Of a stretch of DNA of 64,000 bases, positions 1-9,682 are shown piece by piece; position 1 is the stretch's first letter; the number at the start of each line of letters is the position of its first letter. The notes beneath the pieces were generated by a model that saw only the letters and a program-made list of their open reading frames with translations, was not told the origin of the DNA and did no database searches. Source of the DNA: Pelodera strongyloides (lineage: Eukaryota; Nematoda; Chromadorea; Rhabditida; Rhabditidae); NCBI GenBank assembly GCA_036852015.1, contig JAANDG010000607.1:1-64000 (forward strand), given 5' to 3'. The position numbers and the translations under genes were made by a program.

Positions 1-446
1 CACCAGGGATTTTCCCTGTAATTACTTTTACTCATTGTTACTTGTACTATTGCATTTCTGCTGTATTTAAACTGTACCTTATGCCGTATTGATGTTTATG
101 CATGCACTTTGTTTATTGGAGCACATTAATCTTTTTGATTTAGGTCTGCAGTTATTGACTAAAGAAGTAGCTAGCGAAGGAATTGGAACCGGAACCTTGA
201 GATCAATCAAGATCATCTTAAGGTATTAATTTGTAATTTCAGCATTTTTGAGTTGGCGTTGGGAAACGGGTTTCTAGGGTGCTATGCCCCTGGTGAACTC
301 CGAACCACGTTACTAACTCCACATCCCTTTGGTGAGCCGAAAGCTCACCGAAGGTCGACACAAACATCTCCTTGGTGAGCCGAAAGCTCCCCAGGGATCG
401 ACACACACGACAGTGTAGTGAGCCGAAAGCCACTAGGACTCCAACT
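1..446 (+). repeat. 5' LTR, partial (R/U5 side)
   Basis: Base 1 corresponds to 8851 of the 3' LTR, so about 540 bases of this LTR lie outside the window. It contains three consecutive stem-loops built on GAGCCGAAAGC (331-349, 374-391, 416-435). It ends in CAACT, with the last T shared with the primer binding site. The end could instead be placed at TCCA (443). Confidence 0.9.
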
Positions 447-462
447 GGGGGCCGAACCGAAC
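446..462 (+). promoter_or_regulatory. Primer binding site
   Basis: TGGGGGCCGAACCGAAC follows the 5' LTR directly, starting with the TGG expected opposite a tRNA 3' CCA end. Its complement resembles a tRNA acceptor/T-arm 3' end. The isoacceptor was not assigned. Confidence 0.65.
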
Positions 463-1183
463 TTCCATGCCTACTTCGTTGAGGAAGAGCACGCAGACCT
501 CGAGGCTAACCACCTCGAGATGCTCTCCCGGCACACAGATGACTCCATTCTCGCGTATCAGAGAAGCGTGCCAATGCACACTCGTCTCTGTTACGTGAAA
601 GCAAGCGTGATAAGTGTCTTAAGCTGGTACGAGGCTATTGCCTCCGAGTCCGGTGACATTATCATACTTGGCCCTTGTGGTGAGGCTGCGTAAGCAGCCT
701 CGTACCTAAGGTGCACTCGGTCGAGATTGACTGGCTTTGGTTCACCCTTGAACCTTGGCCGGTTGATCCTGATCGTTGGGCCCTGAGGTGAGCATGGGGT
801 GTTGCTTCGGCAGCTCCATGTTCTAACCACATAGGTAAAAGTCAAAGGCTCCGGTTTAAAAAAAAAAAATTTTTTTTTTTTTTTTTGCTTAGCCAAAGAG
901 AAACTCTTTGGAAGAAACCGAGCAGGGACATATTGAAAAACAGCTGTTTAGTGTGAATTTTTTTTATTATGATAATGTTGTGTGAGAACGAATCCGAGGA
1001 TTTCTGTGTACAAAGAATACGATGATGGATAACGGACTCAGGTAATAGAATTAGGGATGTCTAGGCAAAACCGTATGGTTGTGTGCGTTGCAGTAACTAA
1101 TCTATTGTTTTAGCAGCTTAGCTTAAGAGAATCAAGATTTACCTAATATGCTGTTCATTTCAATTATCTTCACTTCCTTAAGA
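463..1183 (+). other. Untranslated leader of the retrotransposon
   Basis: No gag-like peptide is recognised before the ATG at 1184. An open frame at 418-693 starts inside the LTR and has no recognisable motif. The leader contains an A12 run directly followed by a T17 run (858-886). Confidence 0.6.
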
Positions 1184-3521
1184 ATGTCGACTGGAAACGC
1201 AGGCGGTACCGTCGAAGACCAGATGAGCTCCGTATCGCTGAAAGACGATAACAATGTCGGAAGAAGCGGAAGTGGAGATGTTGAAGATCTGAATGGTGGA
1301 CCGAAAGTTCACGAGACCCCGCAACAGGTTGGTGTTCAAGTTGCAACCGAAATTAAGAGAGCCAAGGAGAGATTTGGCAAGCTCTTGACGACTTGATTAA
1401 CCTGGGAGACCATGTTTTGGCTGTTTGCTTTAAGAATGAACCTCGTTTGCGCGACAGACCCGCCGCAAACATTAGCAATAAAGTCGAAGAAATGGTCAAA
1501 GAGCTTAGGGAATCCTGGCTCATGGTGCAGACACAAACCAGTGGTTACGAAACACTGCCTTGGGCGCACGCGGTTAACATGCTTCTGAAATGTGAGCAGC
1601 ACGGAATATTTGACATGCCGTCATTATCTAGTCACCTGGACGAATATGAAAATCTGACTAGTATTACTGACGGAATACGAGCGCAACTGTGCGTTCCTAT
1701 TAATCAAATTCACCGTGAAATAACTGGATTAATGCAGAGAAATGAATTGCTGCTTTGTTTGTCATTTGAAAAGGTGCTCAGCAGAAAACTTATTGAAGGT
1801 ATTGCAGTGTTGCAGCCATGACGATTGACCGGGAGATTCAGCAAGCTGGGTGAGGAAATGATAACCCTCTGAATAAACTGTTGGTGGTGTTACGGAAATA
1901 GTACTTTGGACTTTCAGACTCCATCGGCACCACCAAGCCACCCGAACACATGGACGCCGAGGGGCGCCGACAGAGAGCCCACCGGGAGGATCATCGGATG
2001 ACTCCACCACAAATGATGCCACGGACAGGTGAGTTGTTCTCTGATATCGAAATAATGAGAGCCAGTCCTGAGCGTGCGAATGATAATGTGGGTCAAGGTG
2101 TCCTGAAATGTGGTCTAATATGATGTCTGTCCTTCCACCGATTGTGAAATTCTCGAATAAAGACAGACTCTTCGTCTCCGATTCTTCCCAGGGTGTCCAG
2201 CGGCCTTTCAAGTTGCGCTGCTCCAAGCTCATCTGCGGGAAGACGCGAGAAACATCTTTGACGGCATCTCTCCAGAAATTAAACAGAGGGGTTTTGAGGC
2301 TGTTGTGACTGAATTTAAGCAACACTTTCGGGGTTCGGTGACTATGAAAAAATCTGTACACCAGAGAGAACTATTGAGCTTCCGTAAGAAACCAGGGCAG
2401 ACTATCTTGAACTCTGCAAAGAGATTGAAATTCTCGGGCGCAAAGCGTTTCCACAGGAGGTAGAGTCAGAAATTCGCAATAATCAGCTGTGTTCGACCTT
2501 GTTGAATAATCTTCGTGACCGTAGAGAGTTCAGTTGCTACCTAGATGCTTCAGTAGCTGATAATGGAGAACTAGCCGCGAACTACCTGAAGGTTAAGGAG
2601 CTTGCCTTGCGTCATGAATCCTACGACGAAACTCGCACTACGAGACCAGACTCGCACAGAGGGAACAACGTTCGTCACGAAAACTTTCGCCAGGGCCCAA
2701 ACAACTTTCAGAGAAGAGGAAACGGCAGCTTCAGGGGAAAGAATCGCTACGACAGCAGACAACCAGTCCTGACCGGAGGAAATGCGACACAGATACCTCA
2801 CGCTGGGAACCGAGGGGCTAGCCGTTCTACACAGCAACCCGATAGGCGGAGCGATACTAAAGAACCCAAGTGCTACCTGTGCAACAAAGGGGGTCACTTC
2901 AAGGACCAGTGCCCACGACGCAGAAATGAAGAACTGTGTCATACTGAAGTAAAACAGTCCACAGTGTCCTGGTTGCCTGATTCTGCGCTGCAAAAGGAAA
3001 GCGGTGACAGCAAACCCTTTGATCACAAGCATCATGTACTTGAACTCATGATGGAAGAGTCGACATGTGATGAAACCACCCGAGTGAGTGAAACTCAAGG
3101 TGCACAGTCGGACTCAGAGTACCCCAGGGTGAGTGAAGCCCGTGGAGGATACTCAGATCATACCCGAACAAGTGAAGTTCGTGGTGAAGGAACAGAAATT
3201 GTTCAGTATGGTAGCAGCGACAGACGTGAAGCTGTGCCATGGAAAGACTACTGCGAATCGACGGATGAGCAGCTAGCAAATGGAACTATGATAGTTCAGG
3301 AAGGGTGCGTGCGAGGAGAAACCTTCACCACACCTCAAATTTTTCCGGAGAAGATGGCAGCCGTGGCACGTTGCATCGAGGAACCGAAGAACGAATCCAA
3401 AGTGGTTTGCCAGCTCATGGAGTGGAACGTTGGATGCAGAGTGACAGGGAATCTGTACTCTACGAATTGCATCCTATTGTGCTACAGCACGAAGAAGACC
3501 CGTTCAGGGCAGAGCAACTGA
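1184..3521 (+). pseudogene. gag (capsid-like and zinc-knuckle nucleocapsid), frameshifted
   Basis: Gag forms the retroelement particle and packages its RNA. The likely start is the ATG at 1184 (MSTGNAGG...). Protein-like sequence passes through successive frames: 1184-~1380, ~1381-1821, ~1915-2100, ~2108-2200, ~2203-2400 (includes FDGISPEIKQRG) and ~2400-3521. Each change is in the -1 direction. The last segment carries a CCHC knuckle (CYLCNKGGHFKDQC, about 2871-2912) in a basic context, followed by an acidic, repeat-like region around VSETQGAQSD/VSEARGGYSD. Possible explanations are real decay or uncorrected single-base deletions; the near-identical LTRs favour recent damage or error over long decay. 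The join to the protease is around 3430. Confidence 0.8.
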
Positions 3522-3865
3522 AATTGCGCGGACGCGTTGCGTTTCTTGAAACGGATATTGTAATTGACTCGGGTGCTTGTATTTCTGTGGTCTCCAGCGG
3601 ATTCTTGCGGTTAGCCCATGACGACAAGTCGATCGCCGAAAAGATGGTGGAAGAAGAAGTCAGCTACACCGAGGGGACCCCTGACCAGTATGGAGTACTT
3701 GATGCATCTCGAAACTTGTTGAATCTCGTGGCTCGATGCTATCTACCGGTACAGATTGCTGATGGTGCGCGAGTACGAATCGGATTTCATGTGGTCCGAC
3801 GTGACGAACCCACAGTACTGATCGGGATGAATGCGCTCAAGAAGTCTGGCATTTATTTTTTCTAA
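3305..3865 (+). CDS. Retrotransposon aspartic protease frame
   Basis: Retropepsin-type aspartic protease that would process the Gag-Pol polyprotein. The active-site signature is DIVIDSGAC at about 3556-3582, and the second conserved block is VLIGMNAL near the end. The convincing protease-like sequence begins only around 3435; the earlier part of this open frame overlaps gag in another frame and looks like a shadow. The frame closes with TAA at 3863-3865, and the RT frame continues one base back. Either a programmed -1 frameshift or a one-base deletion in the T-run explains this. Confidence 0.75.
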   Translation: MRARRNLHHTSNFSGEDGSRGTLHRGTEERIQSGLPAHGVERWMQSDRESVLYELHPIVLQHEEDPFRAEQLKLRGRVAFLETDIVIDSGACISVVSSGFLRLAHDDKSIAEKMVEEEVSYTEGTPDQYGVLDASRNLLNLVARCYLPVQIADGARVRIGFHVVRRDEPTVLIGMNALKKSGIYFF

Positions 3866-3889
3866 ATTGCCCGGACGAAGGAGCCGGGC
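3856..3889 (+). promoter_or_regulatory. Possible programmed -1 frameshift site between PR and RT
   Basis: T TTT TTC (3856-3862) is a slippery heptamer in the correct register for the protease frame, and the zero-frame stop TAA follows at once. After a 6-nt spacer comes a perfect 6-bp GC stem (GCCCGG at 3869-3874 with CCGGGC at 3884-3889, 9-nt loop). Sliding back one base enters the long RT frame. A missing T in the homopolymer would give the same picture, so this remains a hypothesis. Confidence 0.45.
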
Positions 3890-6498
3890 TCGAAGTACAG
3901 CAGTCAACTACGATACCACCAGGAACATCGAAAATTGTCCCCGTCAAAGGTCTGAAGAGCAACACAGTTTACTTTTTAGAACAGCAGGACTTGGTTGAAA
4001 CACCAACTCTACTGAGAACCGACTCAGACGGAATCGCTCAATGGCGGGTGGACAATTTTAAGGTCGATACGTACGATGCAGTACATATCGAACAAGGACT
4101 GATACTGAGTGTATCAGACGAATTTGAGACGGTAGAATGGAATGAAGTATCTGAACTGATACCCGAATCACGGATTTCGGAAAAGTGTGAAGAACTATTG
4201 GACTTGAAAGTTCCACCGGAAGTCCCCGGGAAAAGCAGAATCAAAGTAATCCTGCAAGAGCTGTACAGCAATGGAATGCGGAACGCGAAAGAAGTGGATT
4301 TGCTAATCCGAAGATTTAGTGATGTGTTTGCACTGAATGACACCGAACTGGGACGTGCAAAAGGCTTCGCTCACAGAATCGAAACTGGATCGGCGAAACC
4401 TATTCGACAACGTCCGAGACCTGTGCCACTGCCAATGCAGGAACAAGTGAAAGAGTTGCTTCAAAGAATGAAGGAACAAGGGATCGTGCGAAACAGCAAA
4501 AGTCCATGGGCATCGCCGTGTGTGCTAGTGAGGAAGAAAGACGGATCGATTCGCCTCTGTGTTGACTTCCGTAAAGTAAACGAAGTTATGCGACATGACG
4601 CTCATCCACTGCCGCATATGGACATCACCATCCAAAGTCTTCACGGCTTCAAGTTTTTCAGTACCTTTGATCTGGTATCTGGCTTTTGGCAAATGCCAAT
4701 GGACCCAGCCAGTCAACACAAGACCGCATTCACGATCATGAATGAGCTGCTAGAGTTCTCGGTTATGCCTTACGGTCTAGCAAACGCTCCAGCTTCCTTT
4801 CAACGAATGATGCAGCTAGTATTGCAAGATATACTTGGACAGAAAATCTTCGTGTATATTGACGATCTAGTTGTGGCTTCTAGTACGTGGGAAGACCATG
4901 TCGAACAGCTTGAACTCGTCTTTGAACGCCTACGTAAGTATGGACTTCGCCTGAAAGCCTCCAAGTGTCATATCGGTCTGAAAGAGGTGCGATTTCTAGG
5001 ACACGTTATTGGAGAGGAAGGAGTTCGGGTCGACGAAGAGAAAATAGACAAGATCAAGCTTTGTCCGAAACCAGCATCGATCAGCGAACTGCGCACCTTC
5101 TTAGGAATGTGCTCGTACTACAGGAAGTTTGTAAATGGATTTTCAAAGATCGCTAACCCACTCTACACACTGACCAGTTCCACTGCGAAATGGGAATGGG
5201 GAGACGCACAAGAACGTGCTTTTAACATCCTGAAGAATTCCTTGTGTACCACACCAATCCTGGCTCAGCCTGATGTACAAGCCGCAAGAAATGGATCGCG
5301 ACCATTTTGCGTGTACACAGACGCATCGAAACAAGGGATAGGAGGTGTTCTTTGCCAGGAAGATCTGACAGGCCAAATGCACCCGATATACTTCATGAGC
5401 AAGAAGCTGAACCCTGCGCAGTCCCGGTATCATCCGACAGACTTGGAAGCATACGCGATCAAGGAAGCTCTTGGGAAATTCCGACCGTACACGTATGGTA
5501 CCCAGATATTGGTAAGGACAGATCATCAAGCATTAGTCGCTTTGTTAAAACGCTCGAACCTATCAGAAAGAACGTTGAGATGGGCCCTGGAGTTGCAGGA
5601 TGAAAATATTGTGATCGAATATGTGAAAGGAAAGGCTAACGGTGTTGCTGACGCACTTTCCAGAGGTCCTATTGCGCTTGGAAAAGCAGATGAGGCGTCA
5701 CCAGATGAACGATTGGACCGAATCATTAACGAACTAAACGAACTAACGATGAATGACGTCGTAGACGATTGGCAGAAAGCCCTAGAAGGCGACGCTGGAT
5801 ACCAGGAACTGAAACAGAAGGTGAAAGAAGACCGACTGAACGAGGAATGCTCGTTAGAGAAAGACACAAAGCTCCAAGTCAAGGACTTTGTCTTTAACGA
5901 AGGGAAACTGTATTACATTGACATTGATGGTTACCTCAAGAGATGGACACCGCAGAGGTATCGACTTGATGTGTGGAAAACAGCGCACGAATCTGAAATT
6001 GGAGGTCACAGTAGCGCGGACGTTAGCTTGAAGAAAGTATCTCAAGAGCTATACTGGCCGGAAATGAAGAAAGATTTCCAGATGTGGTACCGCCAGTGTG
6101 TGAAATGCTTGGTGGGAAATGTGAAAACCCACTTCGTTCCACCACTGAACCCCAGAATCACATCATCTGCGTTTGACACCGTCGCTGTCGACCTCATTGA
6201 CTTCGGTACACCTACTGAGAGAGGAAACCGATACTTACTAACTATGATTGACTATTTTACCAAGTTTGCGTACGCAGAACCGTTAGCAACGAAACAGGCT
6301 AACGTTGTCGCAGCGGCAATAGTGAACCATCTTCTCCGAGAATGCCGAGTACCGCAGGAACTGATGTCCGATCAGGGTACTGAATTCATGAACAGTGTCC
6401 TTGATACGGCCTGTGAACATCTTAAGATCAATCGATCTTACACCAAGATACTCGAAAAGAGAGAATGGATTGGTGGAAAGATTCAATCGCACTATTGA
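3857..6498 (+). pseudogene. pol: reverse transcriptase, RNase H and N-terminal integrase, truncated by a frameshift
   Basis: This frame is open from about 3857; its first ATG-like codon is near 3991. Counting from 3991, RT spans roughly residues 130-320 with FSTFDLVSGFWQ (~222) and the catalytic YIDD (~288). RNase H follows with VYTDAS (~438). The integrase zinc-binding segment (HESEIGGH...CVKC) is near 665-705, and the core has AVDLID and SDQGTEF (~792). Domain order and motifs are those of Ty3/gypsy elements. The frame is lost near 6445, between the second Asp and the catalytic Glu of the integrase core, and it stops at 6498. The rest of the integrase continues in the +1 frame. RT and RNase H have no internal stop over more than 2 kb, which suggests recent activity of the lineage. 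Confidence 0.93.
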
Positions 6499-8332
6499 AC
6501 AAATCTTGAAGAAGATTGTTGCAGTGCCCACTGAATGGGATAATATGGTCCCTTATGCGCTTTTTGCATACAACACGTCACATCACTCAGCTACTGGTGA
6601 TAGTCCGGCATTCTTGAACTATGGCCGAGATCCCAAAATGCCTTTCAATGGTATGTCTCGGAACTACGTTTCGATTAACTTGATCGACGTACAAGACTAC
6701 AGAACAGAATTACTAGCTGGACTGCAAATCGCACACGAAACTACGGCGGAAAACCTGAAGCGCACTGCCGACCAAATGAAAAAGGAGTTCGATGGACGAC
6801 GGAGTAAACAAGGAAAACCATTCTGCGTTGGTGATAGGGTGGTATTATTTGAACCAGCTGACAAAGCAAAATCCGAAAACCCCAAGGTATGTATTCCTTT
6901 TTCTGGTCCTTATCGAATTACGGAGCTCAGTAAAACATCCGCTACTCTGAAAGATCTTCGTGATGACACAAGACTATGTGTCACCGTTCAATTGGAACAG
7001 CTCAGGTTAGTCCCTGCAGGAATGAAAGAGTTTTCATTGAGTGTGACAACGGGAAGAAAAGGGAAAGTAATGAAAGTTGCTACGAAAAAGCCGGCTCAGA
7101 TCTTGCCTGTTCGACGTAGTGAAAGATTGAAAAATAAAGTACAATCCCTTGTTTTCAGGTCGGCGAAACCGATCCTGGGGATGGACGAACCATTCGATCA
7201 TCCCGTGAGATATGAAGACGTGGCACGATTTGAAGGAAAGCTCGATACCTTACCCGAAACGCTGAGTGTTGAAGCGACCACATTGAGAGAACTGTCTGGT
7301 TTATGTGAAGCTAGGCGAGCCAGCGCCCAGTTGAATGAACTGCTAATTGCAATGCAGCAGCCCTCGAGTGCCGAAAGCCTCCACATGGCTGTGAAGATAC
7401 GATCATCGGTCGGAGACAAGAAATCCGTAAATCTGCTCATGTACATTTTGGGAGGAAAGTGTGTTCCCAATGCCACGGAGGACGACGAAAAATTATTGCA
7501 ACAACTACGCGAAATCGCGTCGAATGTACGGCCGAAAGCCTGCCCACCGAGGGATGACTGGAACGCTGGTGAATCCCGAAAGGATTCTGAACGGATGGCA
7601 CGACTACAGAAAGCTGAGCATGAAAGGCGTATCCTGAACGACGCTAGAGTAATACTCGTCGGTGACGCCTTAGCTTCAGGAATCGCTACACACTACTTTC
7701 ACGGCGTGAGAACGTTTGTTGAAAACTCACGAGGATGTGGAATTTCACGATGCGTTAAGAACCTGCGCCAGAAATTGTCATCGCAAAGTCGGGTTGAACT
7801 CCTGATTCTTCTCATTCCGTACGGAGACACTGTGTTCGGAAACGCAGACTCCTACCAGTCTGAAGTTGACAACATCGAGAGACTGCACAAAGACTTGCCC
7901 AAGAACACTTTGTTTATCGTGGCACCTGGATTGCCGGAAACGGACCGGACCACGGAAGCGGAACAAATTTACATGAGGGATCTTCTCTGCCGATTCATCC
8001 CTACCAATATCTCCGTTCGCACCAACACCCTTATGACCTTGTACGGGATGAACACGAAGACCAAAAACACCTATAGGGACCATGAAAATCACATGCCGTC
8101 CCGGAAGGCCCTCTTTGACTACATCAATTTCCTACTACCTCCCGAGGTGGAGAAAATCAGCAAGCTGCGGACAGACCTTCAACCCTTACCGCCGAAAGCG
8201 ACTGAAAAGCCCGAAAAGCTCAAGCCTGACGCGAACAAGAATCACCAGTCAAGCCACCGCCACCACGAAAAGAAAAGCACGACCGGGACGGTCTCTTACA
8301 AGAAGGAGGGAAGTAGATATCGCCCGTATTAG
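6446..8332 (+). CDS. pol: C-terminal integrase plus long extension with SGNH-like domain
   Basis: The open frame runs from 6395, but real similarity starts near 6446. It begins with the end of the integrase core (ENGLVERFNRTIEQ, containing the catalytic Glu), then YALFAYNTSHHSATGDSP, and a GPY/F-type module (FSGPYRI at about 6900-6920). After the integrase the protein runs on for about 430 more residues to TAG at 8332. Around 7640-8150 this extension has VILVGDALASG, then ILLIPYGD, then DHENHMPS. Their order and spacing recall blocks I, III and V of SGNH/GDSL hydrolases, although the nucleophile Ser is replaced by Ala. The tail is Lys/His/Pro-rich (PPKATEKPEKLK). The whole segment is open, so it was probably under constraint until recently. 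The SGNH assignment is by eye only. Confidence 0.8.
   Translation, partial: RYSKRENGLVERFNRTIEQILKKIVAVPTEWDNMVPYALFAYNTSHHSATGDSPAFLNYGRDPKMPFNGMSRNYVSINLIDVQDYRTELLAGLQIAHETTAENLKRTADQMKKEFDGRRSKQGKPFCVGDRVVLFEPADKAKSENPKVCIPFSGPYRITELSKTSATLKDLRDDTRLCVTVQLEQLRLVPAGMKEFSLSVTTGRKGKVMKVATKKPAQILPVRRSERLKNKVQSLVFRSAKPILGMDEPFDHPVRYEDVARFEGKLDTLPETLSVEATTLRELSGLCEARRASAQLNELLIAMQQPSSAESLHMAVKIRSSVGDKKSVNLLMYILGGKCVPNATEDDEKLLQQLREIASNVRPKACPPRDDWNAGESRKDSERMARLQKAEHERRILNDARVILVGDALASGIATHYFHGVRTFVENSRGCGISRCVKNLRQKLSSQSRVELLILLIPYGDTVFGNADSYQSEVDNIERLHKDLPKNTLFIVAPGLPETDRTTEAEQIYMRDLLCRFIPTNISVRTNTLMTLYGMNTKTKNTYRDHENHMPSRKALFDYINFLLPPEVEKISKLRTDLQPLPPKATEKPEKLKPDANKNHQSSHRHHEKKSTTGTVSYKKEGSRYRPY
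8300..8311 (+). promoter_or_regulatory. Polypurine tract
   Basis: AAGAAGGAGGGA lies directly before the inferred 3' LTR start (AGTAG at 8312) and overlaps the end of the pol frame. Plus-strand priming sites of LTR elements have this position and composition. Confidence 0.6.
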
Positions 8333-9297
8333 TCAGCTGTCACGTAGTATATTATTTTTGTTGCGATATATACCGTAGTCACTTCGAATATTGAATTACT
8401 CATATTCAAATATGTGTTTGAACTTTTGGTTTTATCGTGCAATTGCTTTACAATTGTTAATTTTTGTTTCTACTTTGATCTCTTGTGATCTCGTTTATTG
8501 CAATTACGCTATACGGCTATAGCCTGCGGTGTTGTGCAATTACCTGAGAGTATTTTATTGAATGTTTGTTTTGGCGCCAAAAACTTGACGTAGCAGCAAG
8601 TTTTGGATAGGAAGGAGTCGAGACAAATACCACGATAGGGAAAGGTGACCCTGAAGGGGGCCCTTGCCCTGCTTTATGTTTTGATACTTTTTGAACTCTT
8701 GCTTTCATATTCTAAAATCGCGACTCCGTTCTAAGCGCGCACTTAGTACTTACAAATTTTTATCAATATCACTTATTTTTAATTTGCATGTTTTTGTCTT
8801 ATCTTAATAAACTATAAAAAACACAATGCGCACTGTTTTCATTTGCGTCACACCAGGGATTTTCCCTGTAATTACTTTTACTCATTGTTACTTGTACTAT
8901 TGCATTTCTGCTGTATTTAAACTGTACCTTATGCCGTATTGATGTTTATGCATGCACGTTGTTTATTGGAGCACATTAATCTTTTTGATTTAGGTCTGCA
9001 GTTATTGACTAAAGAAGTAGCTAGCGAAGGAATTGGAACCGGAACCTTGAGATCAATCAAGATCATCTTAAGGTATTAATTTGTAATTTCAGCATTTTTG
9101 AGTTGGCGTTGGGAAACGGGTTTCTAGGGTGCTATGCCCCTGGTGAACTCCGAACCACGTTACTAACTCCACATCCCTTTGGTGAGCCGAAAGCTCACCG
9201 AAGGTCGACACAAACATCTCCTTGGTGAGCCGAAAGCTCCCCAGGGATCGACACACACGACAGTGTAGTGAGCCGAAAGCCACTAGGACATCCAACT
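8312..9297 (+). repeat. 3' LTR (about 986 bp)
   Basis: 8851-9297 repeats window bases 1-446 with one substitution and one indel. The left edge is placed at AGT (8312), right after the polypurine tract, which gives AGT...ACT termini as in some gypsy elements. A TG start at 8338 is the alternative. It carries an AATAAA at 8806-8811 and the three GAGCCGAAAGC stem-loops (9181-9285). Confidence 0.85.
8806..8811 (+). terminator. Polyadenylation signal in the 3' LTR
   Basis: AATAAA lies in an AT-rich context about 40 bases before the region that begins the window copy. It is suitably placed to end the element's RNA in the R region. Confidence 0.5.
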
Positions 9298-9301
9298 AAA
9301 T

Positions 9302-9428
9302 ATTAAAGCGAAATACCGGCCGGTTTTTGAAACACATCTAGTACACCAGCATTCTTATGAAGCCTATGCAAATGACAATAAATTAGCATAAAAATCTAGC
9401 TAAATTCGAGCAAATTAGCATAAGTACG
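9302..9428. repeat. MITE family A, partial copy
   Basis: It begins TTAAAGCGAAATACCGGCCG and continues like the complete copy at 57758-57925, including the AT-rich interior (AAATTAGCATAA). The right terminal inverted repeat is not found. It starts about five bases after the 3' LTR. Confidence 0.75.
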
Positions 9429-9618
9429 TGAGAATTCAGCTGTCCACGATTTCCTACTATACTAAACTTCCTATACTATAAGTCGAGCGGAAGCTTTCTG
9501 TTTGGCGAAGCCAATGGCAACATCTGGCTCTCACAGACACAACGTTTACCAGCTGCTTAGAACTACTAGAATGTAGTTTACTCATATTGTATTATTGCGT
9601 TATTTTATTGATTGATTG

Positions 9619-9634
9619 TTTTTTTTTTTTATGG

Positions 9635-9676
<42 letters not shown>
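9619..9676. repeat. Poly-T tracts (T12 and T40)
   Basis: Two pure T runs are separated by ATGGAA. They could be the poly(A) tail of a minus-strand retrocopy, but no retroelement body was recognised next to them. Short open frames here encode only Phe/Lys runs. Confidence 0.7.

Positions 9677-9679
<3 letters not shown>

Positions 9680-9682
<3 letters not shown>

Larger units (their letters stand above)
1..9297 (+). mobile_element. Ty3/gypsy-type LTR retrotransposon, 5' end cut by window
   Basis: The first ~446 bases recur at 8851-9297, which defines two LTRs of which the left one is truncated by the window edge. Between them lie, in order, a gag region with a CCHC zinc knuckle, an aspartic protease (DSG), RT (YIDD), RNase H and an integrase with a zinc-binding end, a DDE core and a GPY/F-type module (FSGPYR). 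The RT-RNase H-INT order is that of Ty3/gypsy elements. The LTR copies differ by one substitution (T at 109, G at 8959) and one single-base indel near the end, so the insertion looks recent. Despite that, the coding part contains at least seven frame changes, almost all in the -1 direction. This copy is therefore probably non-autonomous as written, or carries uncorrected sequence errors. No envelope-like gene is seen; the space after the integrase is filled by a Pol extension. Confidence 0.95.

Noticed and set aside
331..435. Hammerhead ribozyme in the LTR (because of repeated CGAAA)
   Set aside because: The CUGANGA core and the cleavage-site strand are missing; only simple hairpins are present.
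418..693. 91-codon frame at the start of the retroelement leader
   Set aside because: It starts inside the LTR and has no gag-like motif.
2571..3098. 175-codon minus-strand frame
   Set aside because: It is antisense to gag and has no features of its own.
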